Origin: Hydractinia symbiolongicarpus
Lineage: Eukaryota > Cnidaria > Hydrozoa > Anthoathecata > Hydractiniidae
Length of the DNA: 64,000 bases
Assembly: GCF_029227915.1 (NCBI RefSeq)
Contig: NC_079875.1
Span: forward strand, 22,623,001 to 22,687,000
Direction: 5' to 3'
A program made the translations under genes and the position numbers. Shown piece after piece: positions 30,414 to 42,600 of this stretch (position 1 is the stretch's first letter; each line of letters starts with the position of its first letter). The notes beneath the pieces were generated by a model. The model searched no databases. It was not told the DNA's origin and worked only from the letters and a program-made list of their open reading frames with translations.

Positions 30414-33400
30414 TTAAACCACTTTATACCGTCCTGTCTGTGCAGGTCGATACGTGTGCGATTCTGCTCTAATCAACTCTTCCTTCAACAACCGTTTAAT
30501 TTCCGCCTTGGCGATCTGAATGCTTCTCTCGGATAACGACTCGATGTACAAGTGTAGCCTCTTTTCACCTTCAGCTTCATCAGGTTTTTTGTTGGGTGGA
30601 ATATAAAGACCACGAACGGTCACGCCTGCTTCAGATAGTTCTCGCACTTGTTCAATAATTTCTTTCGATGTAATCCTCCATCGCGCTTGTTGCGGAAAAT
30701 CGTTAATATCGATTTCGTCTTCGTACCGTACGGCAGCAGGCTTTTCAACTTCTTGTACCTCCTGTTCAATAGGTTTATAATTCAACTTCGCGTTGACTTT
30801 GTCCGCCAATTGCTTGGCCAACCCGACCCCCTTCAATGATTCCAACGCTCCACCGGAGAGAATATGAGCGGTAGCTGCGGCATTTCTGTCGATGACTTGG
30901 CCAGATGTTAATTTCTTGTTTATCAGGGCGGCGATGTTGGAAGCCTGTTGGAGCTTTCCCTTATCGACGTTCTGTTCGGCCGCTCTCACCTTCTGCATTT
31001 CAACAACTTCAGGAGCAATCGCCACTTTCGGCTTGTTAGAAAACGCTTTCTCGAGGTCCGCATCGATTTTCTCCATCGCGTTTTCAGCTGCTTCTGCTTC
31101 ATCATCTGAATCTTGCAAACCCAAGGCGAATTTTCGCATTTTTTTCGATTCGTTGACACGGGCTGCTTCTTCGTCGTTAAACTTAAAGCCCTTGCCAGTG
31201 AAACCGCTGTTTAATTTCACAGACTTTCCTTCCTTTGCCATCTCTTCTTTGAACTCGTTCCACAGAGCTTGCACGTCGACGGGCGTTTCACATTTTGAAA
31301 GTTCGAACGCTTTTATGACATCGCCTGCATTGCGCCCCTGTTCAGGCGTTAAGAATGTAAAAGCTGTACCTTTATTGCCAGCCCGCCCAGTCCGCCCGAC
31401 ACGATGTACGTAATCCTCGTAGTGATTTGGACAATCGTAATTAACCACTAAAATAAGATTCTTTACATCCAAACCCCGTGCGGCTACGGACGTTGAAACC
31501 ATAAGCCTTGTCACACCGTTTTTAAAATCAGCTATGGTACTATCTCGGTCAAACTGGTCCATGCCCCCGTGTAAAGACAAGCACGGGTAACCGTTTTTTA
31601 GTAAGTCTTTAAATAAAGAATCCGCAGTATCTTGTTTTTCGACGAATGCGAGGACACTCCCCTTTTCCTGATAAACACCCAACAGTTCGAGTAGTTTAAA
31701 AAATTTGTTGTCAGCTTCAAGAACTAACGCACGCTGCTCCACGTCCGAACACACGACACTGCGACCACCGACTTGTATTTCCACAGGCTTTGTCAACACC
31801 TTACGCGCCACTGCTTCCATTTGACGAGGAAAGGTAGCGGAGAATAACACCGTCTGTCTGTCAGGGCGAATGTTACCAATAATTCGCATTACCTAAAAGA
31901 CAATGTGAACACATATTTTACGGAAAGAGAAATTTTTGCGGTGAGAAATGTTCGCGGTACTTCGTGGATCTTTGAAATAAGTCTGCGAGAATTTTTTAAT
32001 GAATATTCATGTCTATAAAAACATTTTTTGTTTCATATTCATATTTTGCGAGAGTACACTTATTTTATAGACAATTGATTTTTTTTCACTTCGCCCCAAA
32101 CATTATTTAGCTTCTTAGGGAAAACGTCACAAAAATTGTTTAGTCATTGTTTACATGCTAAGATTAAACGGGACGTGTATTTTAAAATGAGTTAAAAACA
32201 AAATTTTTATTTCTCTACTTTCTTTTCTTTCTTTATAAATAACTACGATATTTCATCGACAGTATTAACATTATAGTTATGTATTTTATTAAAGACAACT
32301 TTTATTTTTATTGAAGAAAAAAGACTTTTTCGTTATTTTTAGGATAAAACTTTGTTAGGATGTATATTTGACTGAAAAAAACAACTTGATTGTGTTTTGA
32401 AATAATGGTGATTTAGTAGCTGTAAATGCAAATATCAAGGTCTATAAAAATTGTATCTTAACACGCTGGTGATTTTCTTAAATTTTTGTTTAAGATTTTA
32501 AGGTTCTTTAGGCTCATCTTCTTATAAAAAAATCGTGTATTAGACCTTCGCACCATGGAAATTGTTTGATATTTGACCAATTATTTGGCAAGCAAATTGT
32601 TTTATATTTTCAACTATTAATTTGTCCCATCCAAACTGTTTAGCAATTGGTTAAAATTCTAGCAATTTTAGAGCAATTGTTTTGTTTAGATTTTAAAAAA
32701 AAATGTAAATCTTCTCTTTATGGCCGAAAGAAAAGAAAGCAGTTATCAAAAAGAACTACTTTATTTGTGACCACAATTGATAAGCTGTGTTTCTAAGATC
32801 GTAGATTGCAATGTTTTTTTGGTAGGTTCTTTACTGAACTTAAATCATGCTTATAAATAACAACCATTGTAAACTTTCTTAACCACTCAAAGCTCAGAAA
32901 CACTGTTACTTTTTCTCCACAATAATAGCCATGTTTTATCTGTCTGTCCGCAAGAAAAATGTAGTGCAACGGGCACACGAAATAGCGTGTAATCTAAAGA
33001 CGGGCGACCCCATGGATTTTTTTCACGGGGTTAACGACTAGTTTTTTAATATTACCTGAGGTTCGAAACCCATATCGAACATACGATCAGCTTCATCCAG
33101 TACTAAATACGTACATCGTCGACAGTTCGTCACTTTCCCGTTGTTAGCTGCCAACATATCGATCATACGACCCGGCGTGCAAACGATCACTTCCGCCCCT
33201 CTTTTCAATTCTGATATCTGTTCACTAATCCCACTTCCACCATATATACACGCCACAGTCAAATTCATCGGTTTGCAAAATTTTTTACTTTCGCGGTAAA
33301 TTTGCAACGCTAATTCTCTTGTCGGCGTCATAATGATGGCTATAGGTCCGTCGTCTTCATCTAGCTCCGGCTGGTCGATCACATGTCGGAGCATCGGCAA

Positions 33401-35929
33401 AAGAAACGCCAGTGTTTTGCCAGAACCTGTTTTAGCGATGCCAATCATATCACGACCTGACATAATCGCTGGCACAGCTTGAGCTTGAATGGGCGTCGGT
33501 TTCTCGTATCCGCACCGCTTTAGAACGTTCATCACCTTCGTGCTTAGACCACACTGTGCCCACGTTTTGATAGGCTTAGGTACGTGTTTGCCGCGGACCT
33601 GAATGTCTCCTAATGAGTCTCTATATAGTTTAACTTCATCATCCGACATACGAGCAATGTCCGGCACCTCTACATAGAAGTTCCGTCGAAATGACGCGTA
33701 GTATATCTTGCTGTGGTCGGCAATCGTAAGTTCCTTTTTTTTCTTTGTTACGTCTAAAAAATCGCTCGCTTTCACGTCTTCTGGAGCGTCCTCTTCAGAG
33801 GAATATTCCAGTGCGTCCTGGTTTTGTTCAATAACTTCAGGTTTCGCTACAGCTTGAACAGACTTCTTTACGACCGTTTTTACTACAGTAATAGTCTTGG
33901 TTTTACTGCGGCCGACTGATGAAGGTTTGCTGCTTTTTCCTGAAGCGTTCTTATTGATTTCTTTATCGATACCTTTCATAAACGCATCAAGTGGATCTAA
34001 ATCTTCGTCTTCAGACTCGCTCATATTTTTCTCCTCCGCAGGTTCAGCTTTCTTCATTGGTTTACCATTAACAGTAACGCTCTCTTCTGTTTTATTTTCG
34101 CTTGCGGTGGTTGACGCAGCAGCATCAGCAGCATCGTCGTCATCTTCATCATCGTCTTCTAAACTCCATTTCTTTTGAGCTTCATCCTTTTCTTCGTCCG
34201 TTTTTTCCGATTCGGATTTCGCGGAGTCTTTCTTTCGGGCATTTCTCCACGCTTCAATGCGTTCCTTTCGTTTCCTCATCTCCTCCTCAGGATTCAATAC
34301 TTCTTTTTTTACAAGCGCAGGCTTCTCACTCTTCGCCTCCTCCCTTTTTAAGTTCTTCTTGGTTTCGTTTTTTTCCTCTTTCCGTTTTGACTCTTTTCGT
34401 CTTCTATCCTCGTCTCGTTTCAATTTATCTCTTTCCTTTTCCTTTATCCTCTCTCTCTCTTCCTCTCGCGATTTTTCTTTTGCTAGTTCTTTCTCCTTAG
34501 CTCTCTCTTTTTCTTTTTGTAGTTCTTTTGCCCTTCGTTTCTCCTTCTCTTCCATCTGCTTCTTTTTTAATTTCTCCTCCAACTCTTTTAGTTTCTTTTT
34601 TTCTTCGATTTCCTTTTGCTTTTTCTCCTCCGCAAGCAGTTTTTGCTTCTCTTTCTCCATTTCTTCTTTTTCTCTTTCTTTTATTTTTTTAATAGTTTCC
34701 TGCCTAAAAGCGTCTTCATTTAGTTTTTCGGTCTCGACAATATTTTTAGTACCCTTTTCATCGTCAGGCGTTTCACTTTTCTCATTCTTCTCATTTTGGG
34801 CAGGGGACGTGCTCCTACTTTTACGACGCCTTCTCTCTTTCACTGGAGTCTCGCTCCTTCCTATATCAGCTTTATCTTTCACAGCTTCGCTTTTCTCTGT
34901 TTTCTTACTACGAATGGGAGAAGAACTATGACTTTTACGCTTTCTTCTGCTTTTCACTGGACTCTCGCTTCTTTCTCGGGCATTTTTCTTTTTGACAGGA
35001 CTCCGGCTTCGCTTGCGTTCTTTACTCCGTTTTCGTCGACGGCTAGGGCTTCTACTCTGACTGCGTTTGCGTCGCCGTGACGGACTTCTACTTTTTGAAC
35101 GGCGAGATTTTTTTTCCGGACTACTAGACTCGCTTCGCCTGTGTTTTTTTCTGTCCTTTTTTATTTTGCGCTCGTGTTCACTATCTGAAGATGAAGAACT
35201 CCGTTTGTTTTTTTTCTTGTTCTTTTTGCGCTTTTCAACGACAGGACTGCGAGAAGAACTGCTAGCAGATGAATTGTCTGCTTGCCTATGCTTAGTTTCT
35301 TTTCTTCTCTTATGCCTATTAATATTAAGCATGAATAAACAAATAAACTTTTTCAAGAAAACCCAAACTGTAAACAGAAAAAAACATCAAAACTTGCGTA
35401 CCTTTTTGTGTCACGTGATTTTCTAAAAAATAGAATATTACAATTGGCTTATAAATGTGGTTTATGAGCTGTCGAAGTTTCCCACCCTACTAAAAAGTCC
35501 AGAATCCAAACAAAAAACTTTTTTAAAGGCCAGTCATTCCCACCCCCTGGCTATTCATCTTTAAGATCATTACCACCCATTATAAAAACCCATCATTATG
35601 ACTACAGTATGAGCCACTTCGACAATTTTAAAACAGCACCTATTGCTAAGAAAAGTTTAAAAGCTTTCAAAAATGTAGTTAGAGCAGCGTACTGCATACT
35701 CCACTAATGCGGCATACTTCACTATGCCACATAAGCATTTTTAATCTCACCTTTTTTCACCACTAGAGGAATATTCATCAGAGCTTAACATTTCTTCTTC
35801 GCTTGAAGAATCCGCTGAGTCTTGTTTCCACTTTTTGGATCGATCATTTCTATATCTTCGCTTTTGTTTCTTTTTTAATTTTGGACTTTCACTATGGTCT
35901 CTTTTTCTACCTTTATTTTCAGATCCCAT
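30414..35929 (-). CDS. DDX46: DDX46/Prp5 spliceosomal DEAD-box RNA helicase
   Basis: Three exons: 35929-35751, 35315-33056 and 31892-30414, joined by GT-AG introns in matching phase (AG|G Arg; CAG|GTA Gln-Val), total 1,305 codons. DDX46/Prp5 is the U2 snRNP-linked ATPase that proofreads branch-site pairing during prespliceosome assembly. The N-terminus is RS-rich and then a long Lys/Glu coiled-coil. The core has AKTGSGKT (687-694), PTRELA (724-729), TPGR (773-776), DEAD (800-803), SAT (831-833), ARGLD (951-955) and HRVGRTGR (976-983). The match to vertebrate DDX46 is strong at YGGSGISEQISELKRGAEVI and SGFTGKGFKF, and the protein ends TGRYKVV like DDX46 (GRYKVL). The RS tract explains the long antisense Ser/Phe-rich frames on the plus strand. 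Complete and intact. Confidence 0.97.
32921..33044 (+). repeat. Dispersed ~110-bp repeat copy in DDX46 intron 2
   Basis: AATAATAGCC, GTCTGTCCGC, then GACGGGCGACCCCATGGATT and GACTAGTT: the family described at 12944-13300. It ends only about 10 bases downstream of the donor of DDX46 exon 2 (minus strand), so it sits at the very start of that 1.16-kb intron. Confidence 0.75.
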
Positions 35930-36155
35930 CTAAAAAAAATCATTGATGAAAAAATGTATATAAACCTTCAAAATCAAACAGCAATCAAAGAAATCACCAG
36001 TGATATAACTACGCTTCGCTTAAATAAAATTCTCTCTCTCTAAAAAAATGGTAACAATGACTGTAAAATTATCTATTCTTTGTATATATAAATATTTTCA
36101 GATTATTTTATCGTCTTGTTCCCAATCCAATAATAGTCTAGTCAAAATAGAAATC
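35930..36155. other. DDX46 upstream flank
   Basis: Short AT-rich stretch between the DDX46 start codon and the inverted repeat of the next element. The DDX46 promoter and 5' UTR must lie here or inside the neighbouring transposon. Confidence 0.4.
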
Positions 36156-36409
36156 AAATTGTTATATTTACATATTTGGTATCATTAGAAGCGCAATTTT
36201 ATAAAGAATAATACGAGAGTATGCCTCAATTCGGAATCAGGGGCCACTAACAGTTGTAAATCAAAACGCAAGAGGGGGTATTTTCAAGGATTTTAAGCAT
36301 TTTATTAGCTAAGAACATCTATTTGAGTTTGTTTCTAGTTTATTTGAAGCTATTGCATTGCTAAAAATTCGAATTTTCTTTCAGGATAAAAAATAAAGAA
36401 AAATAACAT

Positions 36410-36523
36410 TTTATATATAATTTGCTGGCTGTATGGACCAATCTTGATTTATATATGATTTGCTGGTTGTATGGACCAATCTTGATTTATATATGATTTG
36501 CTGGCTGTATGGACCAATCTTGA
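36410..36523. repeat. Three 38-bp tandem repeats
   Basis: Unit TTTATATATGATTTGCTGGC then TGTATGGACCAATCTTGA at 36410-36447, 36448-36485 and 36486-36523, with one or two substitutions. About 210 bp inside the left inverted repeat, where subterminal transposase-binding repeats often occur. Confidence 0.9.
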
Positions 36524-36799
36524 TTAAAAGTAACGGATAATGAGCCAGGAAGATAGGTCATTGCATACTTATCAAAAAAGTTTCTTGTTATAAAGAGTAA
36601 CATTAAGTAAGGGCCATAGTTTTTATTAGTTAATTAGATAATTACTGTCTTTACTGATTTTTTAGAAAAAGCATATTTATAGTTTACAGTGTTCTCTCAG
36701 GATAATGTTAAAGGTCAGAAGTGATAAATTGTCGAAAGATTTAAGTTACCTCACCTTATAGCAAAGAATCCCTTTCAATTTGAAAATATATTTTTCTCT

Positions 36800-37890
36800 G
36801 AGCTCTCAAGCAACAAACGGGTTCCGTGTGTAATATGCAAGGGATCTTAATCCTCTCAAAAAAACCTTGCAGGATGGCAGAAAAGGAGTTCACACACTAC
36901 TAAACTATGCAAAAAAAAACGCACAAGCACACAAACGACAAACTATGCAAAAAAAAAACGCACACGCACACAAACGCATTGATCTTGTAAAACCAATCGA
37001 AGAACAGCTCTCGCTAAAAGAACCCAACATTAAAGTACATAGAAGCTGTCAACGTTTAGCTTATTATCACCATTGAAAGAAGCAGAAAAGAAACGTAAAA
37101 TATTGCGATCTGCATTTGATTGGAAAAGCCATTGTTTATTTTGTGGTGAAGCCTACTACAAAAATACAAAAAAACATTAGAAAAATGATTGTCACGAAGT
37201 GACCCAGTTAAGGTTTAAAGACAAAGTGTTGCTGAAATGTCAGAAAAGAGGAAAAGAAGGAGAAGAGGTGGAAGTATGTGTTAGAGGTGGCCATGATCTT
37301 GTTGCTACAGATGCACGTTACCACAAGTCATGCTTATCATTATTTTACAACTTGGCAAAACCAAGGACTCTTGGAAAATATGGAGAAAAAAAAACATGAA
37401 AAATGTGAAAGTAGGAAGACCAGAAGAAGAAGAAAAAAGATGTCATTTCGACCAGCTTTGTGACTGGATGGAGTATGAAGCTGAGCTATACACTGCCACT
37501 GAATTACGCAGCATAATGATCAGAATGGTAAATTCAGAAACTGTCTACACCACCAAGTGGCTGAAGACGAAGGTGAAAGATAAATATAATCATCACATCT
37601 TTTTTGCTGAATTAAATGGGAAGTCTGACGTTGTGTGTTTGAAAGATACGGCAAGTCTTATCATTAACAATGCATGATATGAAGCAAGAAAAAAAGAAGC
37701 TGAAAAAGACTCCAAAAGAATAATAAAAAGAGCTGCAAAACTGATTCTTGCGGATATACGATCAACGCAAATTGACAAAGAGTACTATCCAACAGAGGAG
37801 GAAATAGTTGACATCAATATTTGTGAGAACGTGCAGCCTACAACTTAAAGAAAATTTCTAGAAATAATCTTAAAAGACAGACTCAAAAGG
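36800..37890 (+). pseudogene. Decayed N-terminal half of uncharacterised transposon-borne protein
   Basis: Broken frames encode PCVICKGS (36820s), then PNIKVHRSCQRLAYYHH, FDWKSHCLFCGEAYYKN, GHDLVATDARYHKSCLSLF, FDQLCDWMEYEAELYTATEL, KYNHHIFFAELNGKSDVVC and IRSTQIDKEYYPTEEEIVDI. From memory this series (CxxC, VHxxC, CxxC, YHxxC, then LCDW...ELYT and FAE..G..DVVC) matches a large, repetitive, uncharacterised protein family seen in cnidarians and other marine invertebrates. Stops and at least two frame changes (near 37100-37200 and 37330) make this copy dead. The Cys/His pairs suggest zinc-binding modules. After about 37890 the homology stops and the central part of the family is absent, replaced by the reversed endonuclease fragment. 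Confidence 0.65.
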
Positions 37891-38090
37891 GCATCATTGT
37901 GTCATTGTTTAATGATGAGTTTATTAAGTTTTAGTGAACTAATTATTTTTTCGACACTTTTGGTCTCAATACGAGCCCACCGAAAATCGTGTCCGCTAAC
38001 AGGTGGATTAACATTAGTAGTGTCAGAAGAAAATTTAGAGGCTAGTTTGGCACCAACACTGACAAAAAATGAATTGAATGTGTTGGAAAT

Positions 38091-39165
38091 TTATTTTGGG
38101 TGAGAAGTTTCTGTACCATCGTTTTGGACTACTCGTTTTATCGAGGTAGTATTGCCTGACTTATCAGGAACCAGTTTTTTTAGGGTTTTCCAAAGTTGTT
38201 TTGGCTGTTTTTGAAAGTCCTGCAAAACGTCATTATAGTACTCGTTTTTAAGTCGATTTTTGAGACCTATTACCTGGTTCCTTTTTTGTTTGAAAGCTTC
38301 CCAGTCTATGATGGATTTTGTTTTTGATGCTTTCCGTTTCAAGAAGTCTCTTTCTTTGATGGCTATTATTAATTCATCAGTGACCCATGCCTCAACACGG
38401 CCAGAAAATCTATGTGTTTTGAAAGGGGCATGTTTGTCAGCCACTGTTTTAACATTTTTATTCAGTTTCTCACATGCTTCATCAAGGTCATCATAATTAT
38501 TAAAATATGACCAGTCTAAATTCCTGAGGTCCTTCAGAAAAGCCTCTTCACTGAAGTTCTTGTAGCTACGAACCTTGCATGTTTTAGGTTCAAATTTTGG
38601 CCTTTTGAATTTTCTGATAACATAAACTAAATTGTGATCACTGATGCCTAAATCCATGACACCAGTTTTAGTAATACAAGAACTGTTAGAAAGTATCAAG
38701 TCTATAAGAGTGCTACTATTTTCAGTAACACGAGTTGGCTCCGTAATATGTTGTTTTAGGAAAAGAGTGGAGCATAATTCCTTTATTTTGGAGGAAAGAG
38801 CATATTTTGAAAGCATGTTACAGTTAAAATCTCCCAAGATAAAAACTTCTTTTTCTTTTGGGAGCTTGTTAAAACACTGTTTAAAATGAGTACACAGGTT
38901 TTCGGTACTCTGCAAATCACTACCTCCAGGTGGCCTGTAAACCCCACACATGTAAATAGGTTTAGTTTTTTTCAGGCACACTTTCACCCATAGTGATTCA
39001 ACATTTTTGAAGTAAAGGTATTTCAAAAGGTGGCTATCCAAGTTTTCATTAACAAAAATTAGAACACCCCCACCTCGTCTATTCCGATCATTCCTATAAC
39101 ATAGCCATCAATTTTAACGTCATTGTCAGTGATGGTGTCAAAAGGATGCTGAATTTGTTTGCAGC
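38091..39165 (-). mobile_element. Non-LTR retrotransposon endonuclease fragment
   Basis: A 316-codon frame (38091-39041) encodes the C-terminal part of an APE-type endonuclease: CGVYRPPGGSD, FILGDFNCNM, LIDLILSNSS, then the diagnostic GISDHNLVYV, followed by the endonuclease-RT linker (KPKQLWKTLKKLVPD-like, here KQPKQLWKTLKKLVPDKSG). Upstream, in shifted frames, are NDRNRRGGGVLIFV and HPFDTITDNDVKIDG, so similarity reaches about 39165. The N-terminal catalytic half and the entire reverse transcriptase are absent. Loss of the 3' end is unusual for a target-primed insertion; a later deletion or capture of an internal piece is more likely. Confidence 0.85.
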
Positions 39166-39169
39166 CTCG

Positions 39170-39938
39170 GACGAGTTAATTATGCAAAAAGTACCCGGCT
39201 ATATTTGCAAAGCATGAATGATCTTCCCCAAAAGCATCCATGGTTATACCACTGCTTCCACGAGAAGGGCTATCACACTATCAGAAGAAGTGATCAATAT
39301 TGGGCTGGCTTGTGGTCTGATCTGATAATCGAACAGGTCTTGATGAGTGCTGTAAAAAGTCGCGGAGGATTAAGTAGAGGAAGAGGTGTAATATCAACCT
39401 GGTGTCTCATGATGCAATGATTAGCATCTATTCAACAATCCATGTCTAAACTTACAGATCATCAATCTCAATCAAGTGAGCAACACGTTGGGACGAGAAG
39501 TAGTCGTATGGAACGAGACTCTAAAGATCAATTAATAAAATCAAGAAATCACATCATACTGTCAGTGATTATCGTTTATTTTTCATATAAATTATTATTC
39601 TCACATTATGTTCGGGTAAACGAAAAACCTATATACACAAGGCTAGTTTGGATCCAGAGGACTGGGGTTGGATTACTCAAAATGACAAATACTTGCCTGT
39701 ATACTCTAAAGAGCCTGTTGCACCGGAAAGATTGCTTAAGTTCATAAGGTGTAATTGCAAACTCGAGACAAAAAAACCGTGTTCCACAAATTGTTTGTGC
39801 AGAAAGAACTGCACTGTCTCACTGGCTGCGGGAACTACAGAGGAGATAGCTGCACCAATAAAGACCCAAGGCTCGAAAAAGACAATACAGAAGATGAAAA
39901 CGACTGCAAAAGAAACATTTTCGACGACTTGTAGTTAA
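39170..39938 (+). pseudogene. Decayed C-terminal part of the same uncharacterised protein
   Basis: Frame 39205-39420 reads EKGYHTIRRSDQYWAGLWSD then LIIEQVLMSAVKSRGGLSRG; a shifted frame (39648-39938) reads DPEDWGWITQNDKYLPVYSK, then RCNCKLETKKPCSTNCLC and RKNCTVSLAAG. From memory both blocks belong to the same uncharacterised invertebrate family as 36800-37890: the W.GLW.D..IEQ.LM...K..GGL.RGRG motif, and a terminal Cys-rich CxCK...C...CxCRKN...C motif that probably binds zinc. Intervening stops and a frame change show it is non-functional. Confidence 0.65.
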
Positions 39939-39966
39939 TTTTTTTCAACTAGTAATAAATTGTTAA

Positions 39967-40768
39967 GGTTACTGTAAAGGAAACAATTTTTTTTTTAGGT
40001 TTTTTGCAAAAAATTCAAGACATATAGAAAAAAAAATTCTCTTTCGAATGACATATTTTATACTCCATGAAAAATTTGAAACATCTCTTTTTTCTGAAAA
40101 AAGCCTTTTCACGCATATTCAGCATAAAGAAAAAGTTCTCACTTCTGTCCTCTTTCTGCATACTCAGTTCGCACATTTTCATAACACCTACGAAAATCTT
40201 TAAAAACAAATATCTTGTTAGTAAATTTTCGCATACATGCCTTTACGTTTGTGGTCTCTTTTTCTGAAAGCTTCCTATTGGCTCATTGAAATTTTCCGTA
40301 ATGGAAAGCGGAAAGCTGAATAAATTATGCACAAAAGGTTCCCGGATTTTTTTGTATAAATTACTGATTAGCAAGTTATGACAACAGAAAGAAAAAAATA
40401 TGCATTTTTTTAAATGATTACATATAATTACAAATAATTTCATAACAACGTTATTATAAAGAAAAATCCGGGAACCTTTGTGAATTTAATTTATGCTGAA
40501 TATAATGGTGCAAAAACGAGAAGTCTCCGACCACACGTTCGGAAAAAGAAGCCATTTTAAAACGTACAGTGAAAAAAAATTGTGTGTGTTTATTTCATTA
40601 TATTTTCTTTTTTGAAAATCAACATCTCACGAAAATATCACTATTAAAAAGTCTTTCATCAAACATTCAAAAACAAAAAACAAATAAAAAAAAATATGAA
40701 AGTATTGATAAATTGTAAGGGTTTTTCTGAGACTACTCATCAAGTGAGTTTTTTCCTTTACAGTAATC
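39967..40768. mobile_element. Nested TTAA-flanked element, family C
   Basis: TTAA at 39963-39966 and 40769-40772 flank termini GGTTACTGTAAAGGAAA and TTTCCTTTACAGTAATC (one mismatch). 802 bp with no coding potential. It sits just after the last Cys-rich frame and about 100 bp inside the right inverted repeat of the larger element, so it is a later nested insertion. TTAA duplication suggests piggyBac or Kolobok. Confidence 0.85.
40316..40495. repeat. Large imperfect palindrome inside the nested element
   Basis: AAAAGGTTCCCGGATTTTT (about 40331-40350) pairs with AAAAATCCGGGAACCTTT (about 40462-40480), with looser pairing outward (ATAAATTATGCAC against TTTAATTTATGC). Arms of about 35 bp around a loop of about 105 bp; a cruciform or transcript hairpin is possible. 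Confidence 0.8.
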
Positions 40769-40916
40769 TTAAGGTTTTCATCAAAGAATTTCAGTTAAAT
40801 TTCATTCAAATACCCACTATTGCATTTTGCTTTATACTTTTTATGCTTTTTAGTGAATTTTAATGTACATAAAAATTGCGCTTCTAATGATACCAAATAT
40901 GTTAATATAACAATTT

Positions 40917-42600
40917 ATTCTAGGTTGACCTATATTTCAGGCTAATTAGACTAAACTATAAGTACAAAAAATAGAGAAAGACGCATCTAGTGATTTAAAG
41001 TACAGTTCCATCATGACCTTGTGACAGATTTTGCAACAGAGGAAACAAATATGTATGGGACGTAATCAAGTCTAAAGCCACATATCCAGGCGAATACAAT
41101 GTGACAATTGGTAATGGCTGAAAAACACAACCATTTTTTAAGTCGCTGACAAAAATGAAGAAAATGCCTATCAGTTTTAAGGATACTTGAAAATAAGACA
41201 CATTTTTTGAACTTTTATTTTCCAACAATCATTTTTTCTTTTTACAGTAATAACTTATAACCCGCTTAGCCTGGTGCTATGCAAAAATAGCAACAAGGGT
41301 TGCAACATCATGTCATTTAGTACCTGGTAGCTTGATAAGAACATAGGAGATGAAGTAATTTATAGCCAAATAGATCTAAGTCACAAAAACATTGGCATTT
41401 AAAAAAAATAAAAAAAAAATTACAATATGTTCATGGACGTAGAAATTATGTTTTCTAACAATATAAACGTTCGAACAACTTAAGAAAATTTTTTCAAACA
41501 CATTGAAACCATTCTTATAGTTCTGTTCTAAAAGTTCTAAAATTGTACATTTTAGCTGGTCACTACAGAAAAATAGTGCCTGCTAATGTGACCAATATAA
41601 GCTAATAAAATCCTCAGATATAAGGGAGACATTACAGTGCCAGTTACTAAATTGTATTACCTACTTTAATATAGTGACATTGTCAAATCGAAACAAAATT
41701 ATGATGGAAGTGCCTGATCATTTGAAACACGGTCATTTAAACTTGACTGTTTAGACAGGCGATCTATCCAACTATCTATCCAAAATGAACAAAAATTTCA
41801 TTCAAAGATTTATCAAAGATTTGGGAAATCCCACTATTCACCACGTTTTATATTCCTGTTTAAAGTTATGACACTGACCATTACCATATTTCAAAGATAA
41901 ATAGACTAGAGCAATGCTTGCACGATTTAACTAGTTAAAAAAAACTTGAGCTTGCTGCAAATCTTTGTATGAAAATGCTGCTCTAGTTATATATAAGGCA
42001 TTACGGGCATGTTAATAAAATTAATTGGAAATAACAATAAAAATGGGTTGAATTAGCAGGGACTATAATTTAGAAACCGCCCGAACTAAGAGCATGTTTC
42101 CTTTCCCTTACACTGTCTGCAGTGTTTCCATAAACGACAGAAACTAAAAAATAATTTCAAATATTGCTATTTTACAATTGTAAAAAGGAAGTTGGACATC
42201 CAATCAAGTAAATAGAAGTTCCTAAATAGGAGGCCTGACTGTTCTTTGCCAAAGTTTGCAGCGCTTATCAGTCTGTTCTTGGAAATAAAAACTGGCTTTA
42301 CTTTGAAATCAATGCGTTAAATATCTCATTCAGTTTTTATGATGGTGCGGGGGGCCACCTAGAATTTTAAAAATTATGTGCAACCAATCAAAATCCTTGC
42401 TTGTTTATTTGTTCTGACGTCATATTAGGGCCCAAGCTTTGATTTCGCTAGAGATGCAAAAAATAATTATATAGCAAATATGGAGGCAGCATAAATAACA
42501 AACGCAAAACAGATGACACAGCATCACAAAATTATGCCTTAAAAAGAGAAATAAAGGGTGAAAACACCATCAGGTTGATCTATTACATAATACACATACG
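40917..42600. other. Upstream region of ARIH1; no gene seen
   Basis: AT-rich. A minus-strand frame at 40995-41228 has no recognisable feature. The ARIH1 promoter and 5' UTR should lie close to 42600; no TATA-like element is convincing. Confidence 0.4.

Larger units (their letters stand above)
36156..40916. mobile_element. Composite DNA transposon with 45-bp inverted repeats
   Basis: 36156-36200 and 40872-40916 are inverted copies matching at 44 of 45 positions by eye (core TTTGGTATCATTAGAAGCGC). Weaker similarity continues outward for some 20-30 bases, so the true ends may lie slightly outside. Between them are three 38-bp subterminal repeats, two halves of a decayed Cys/His-rich protein gene, a reverse-oriented retrotransposon endonuclease piece and a nested TTAA element. 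I see no target-site duplication with certainty and cannot name the superfamily. Near-identity of the repeats contrasts with the decayed coding region, suggesting the copy moved after it was already damaged, or that the repeats are gene-converted. Confidence 0.75.

Noticed and set aside
30648-31413. Plus-strand frames opposite DDX46 exon 3
   Set aside because: Antisense shadows of a conserved coding exon with no domain of their own.
33897-35426. Long plus-strand Ser/Phe/Leu-rich open frames
   Set aside because: They are the antisense of the DDX46 RS and Lys/Glu-rich coding exon; the minus frame has helicase motifs and consistent splicing.
38091-39041. Host gene for the 316-codon minus frame
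   Set aside because: Motifs GDFNCNM and SDHNLVYV identify a retrotransposon endonuclease fragment rather than a cellular nuclease.
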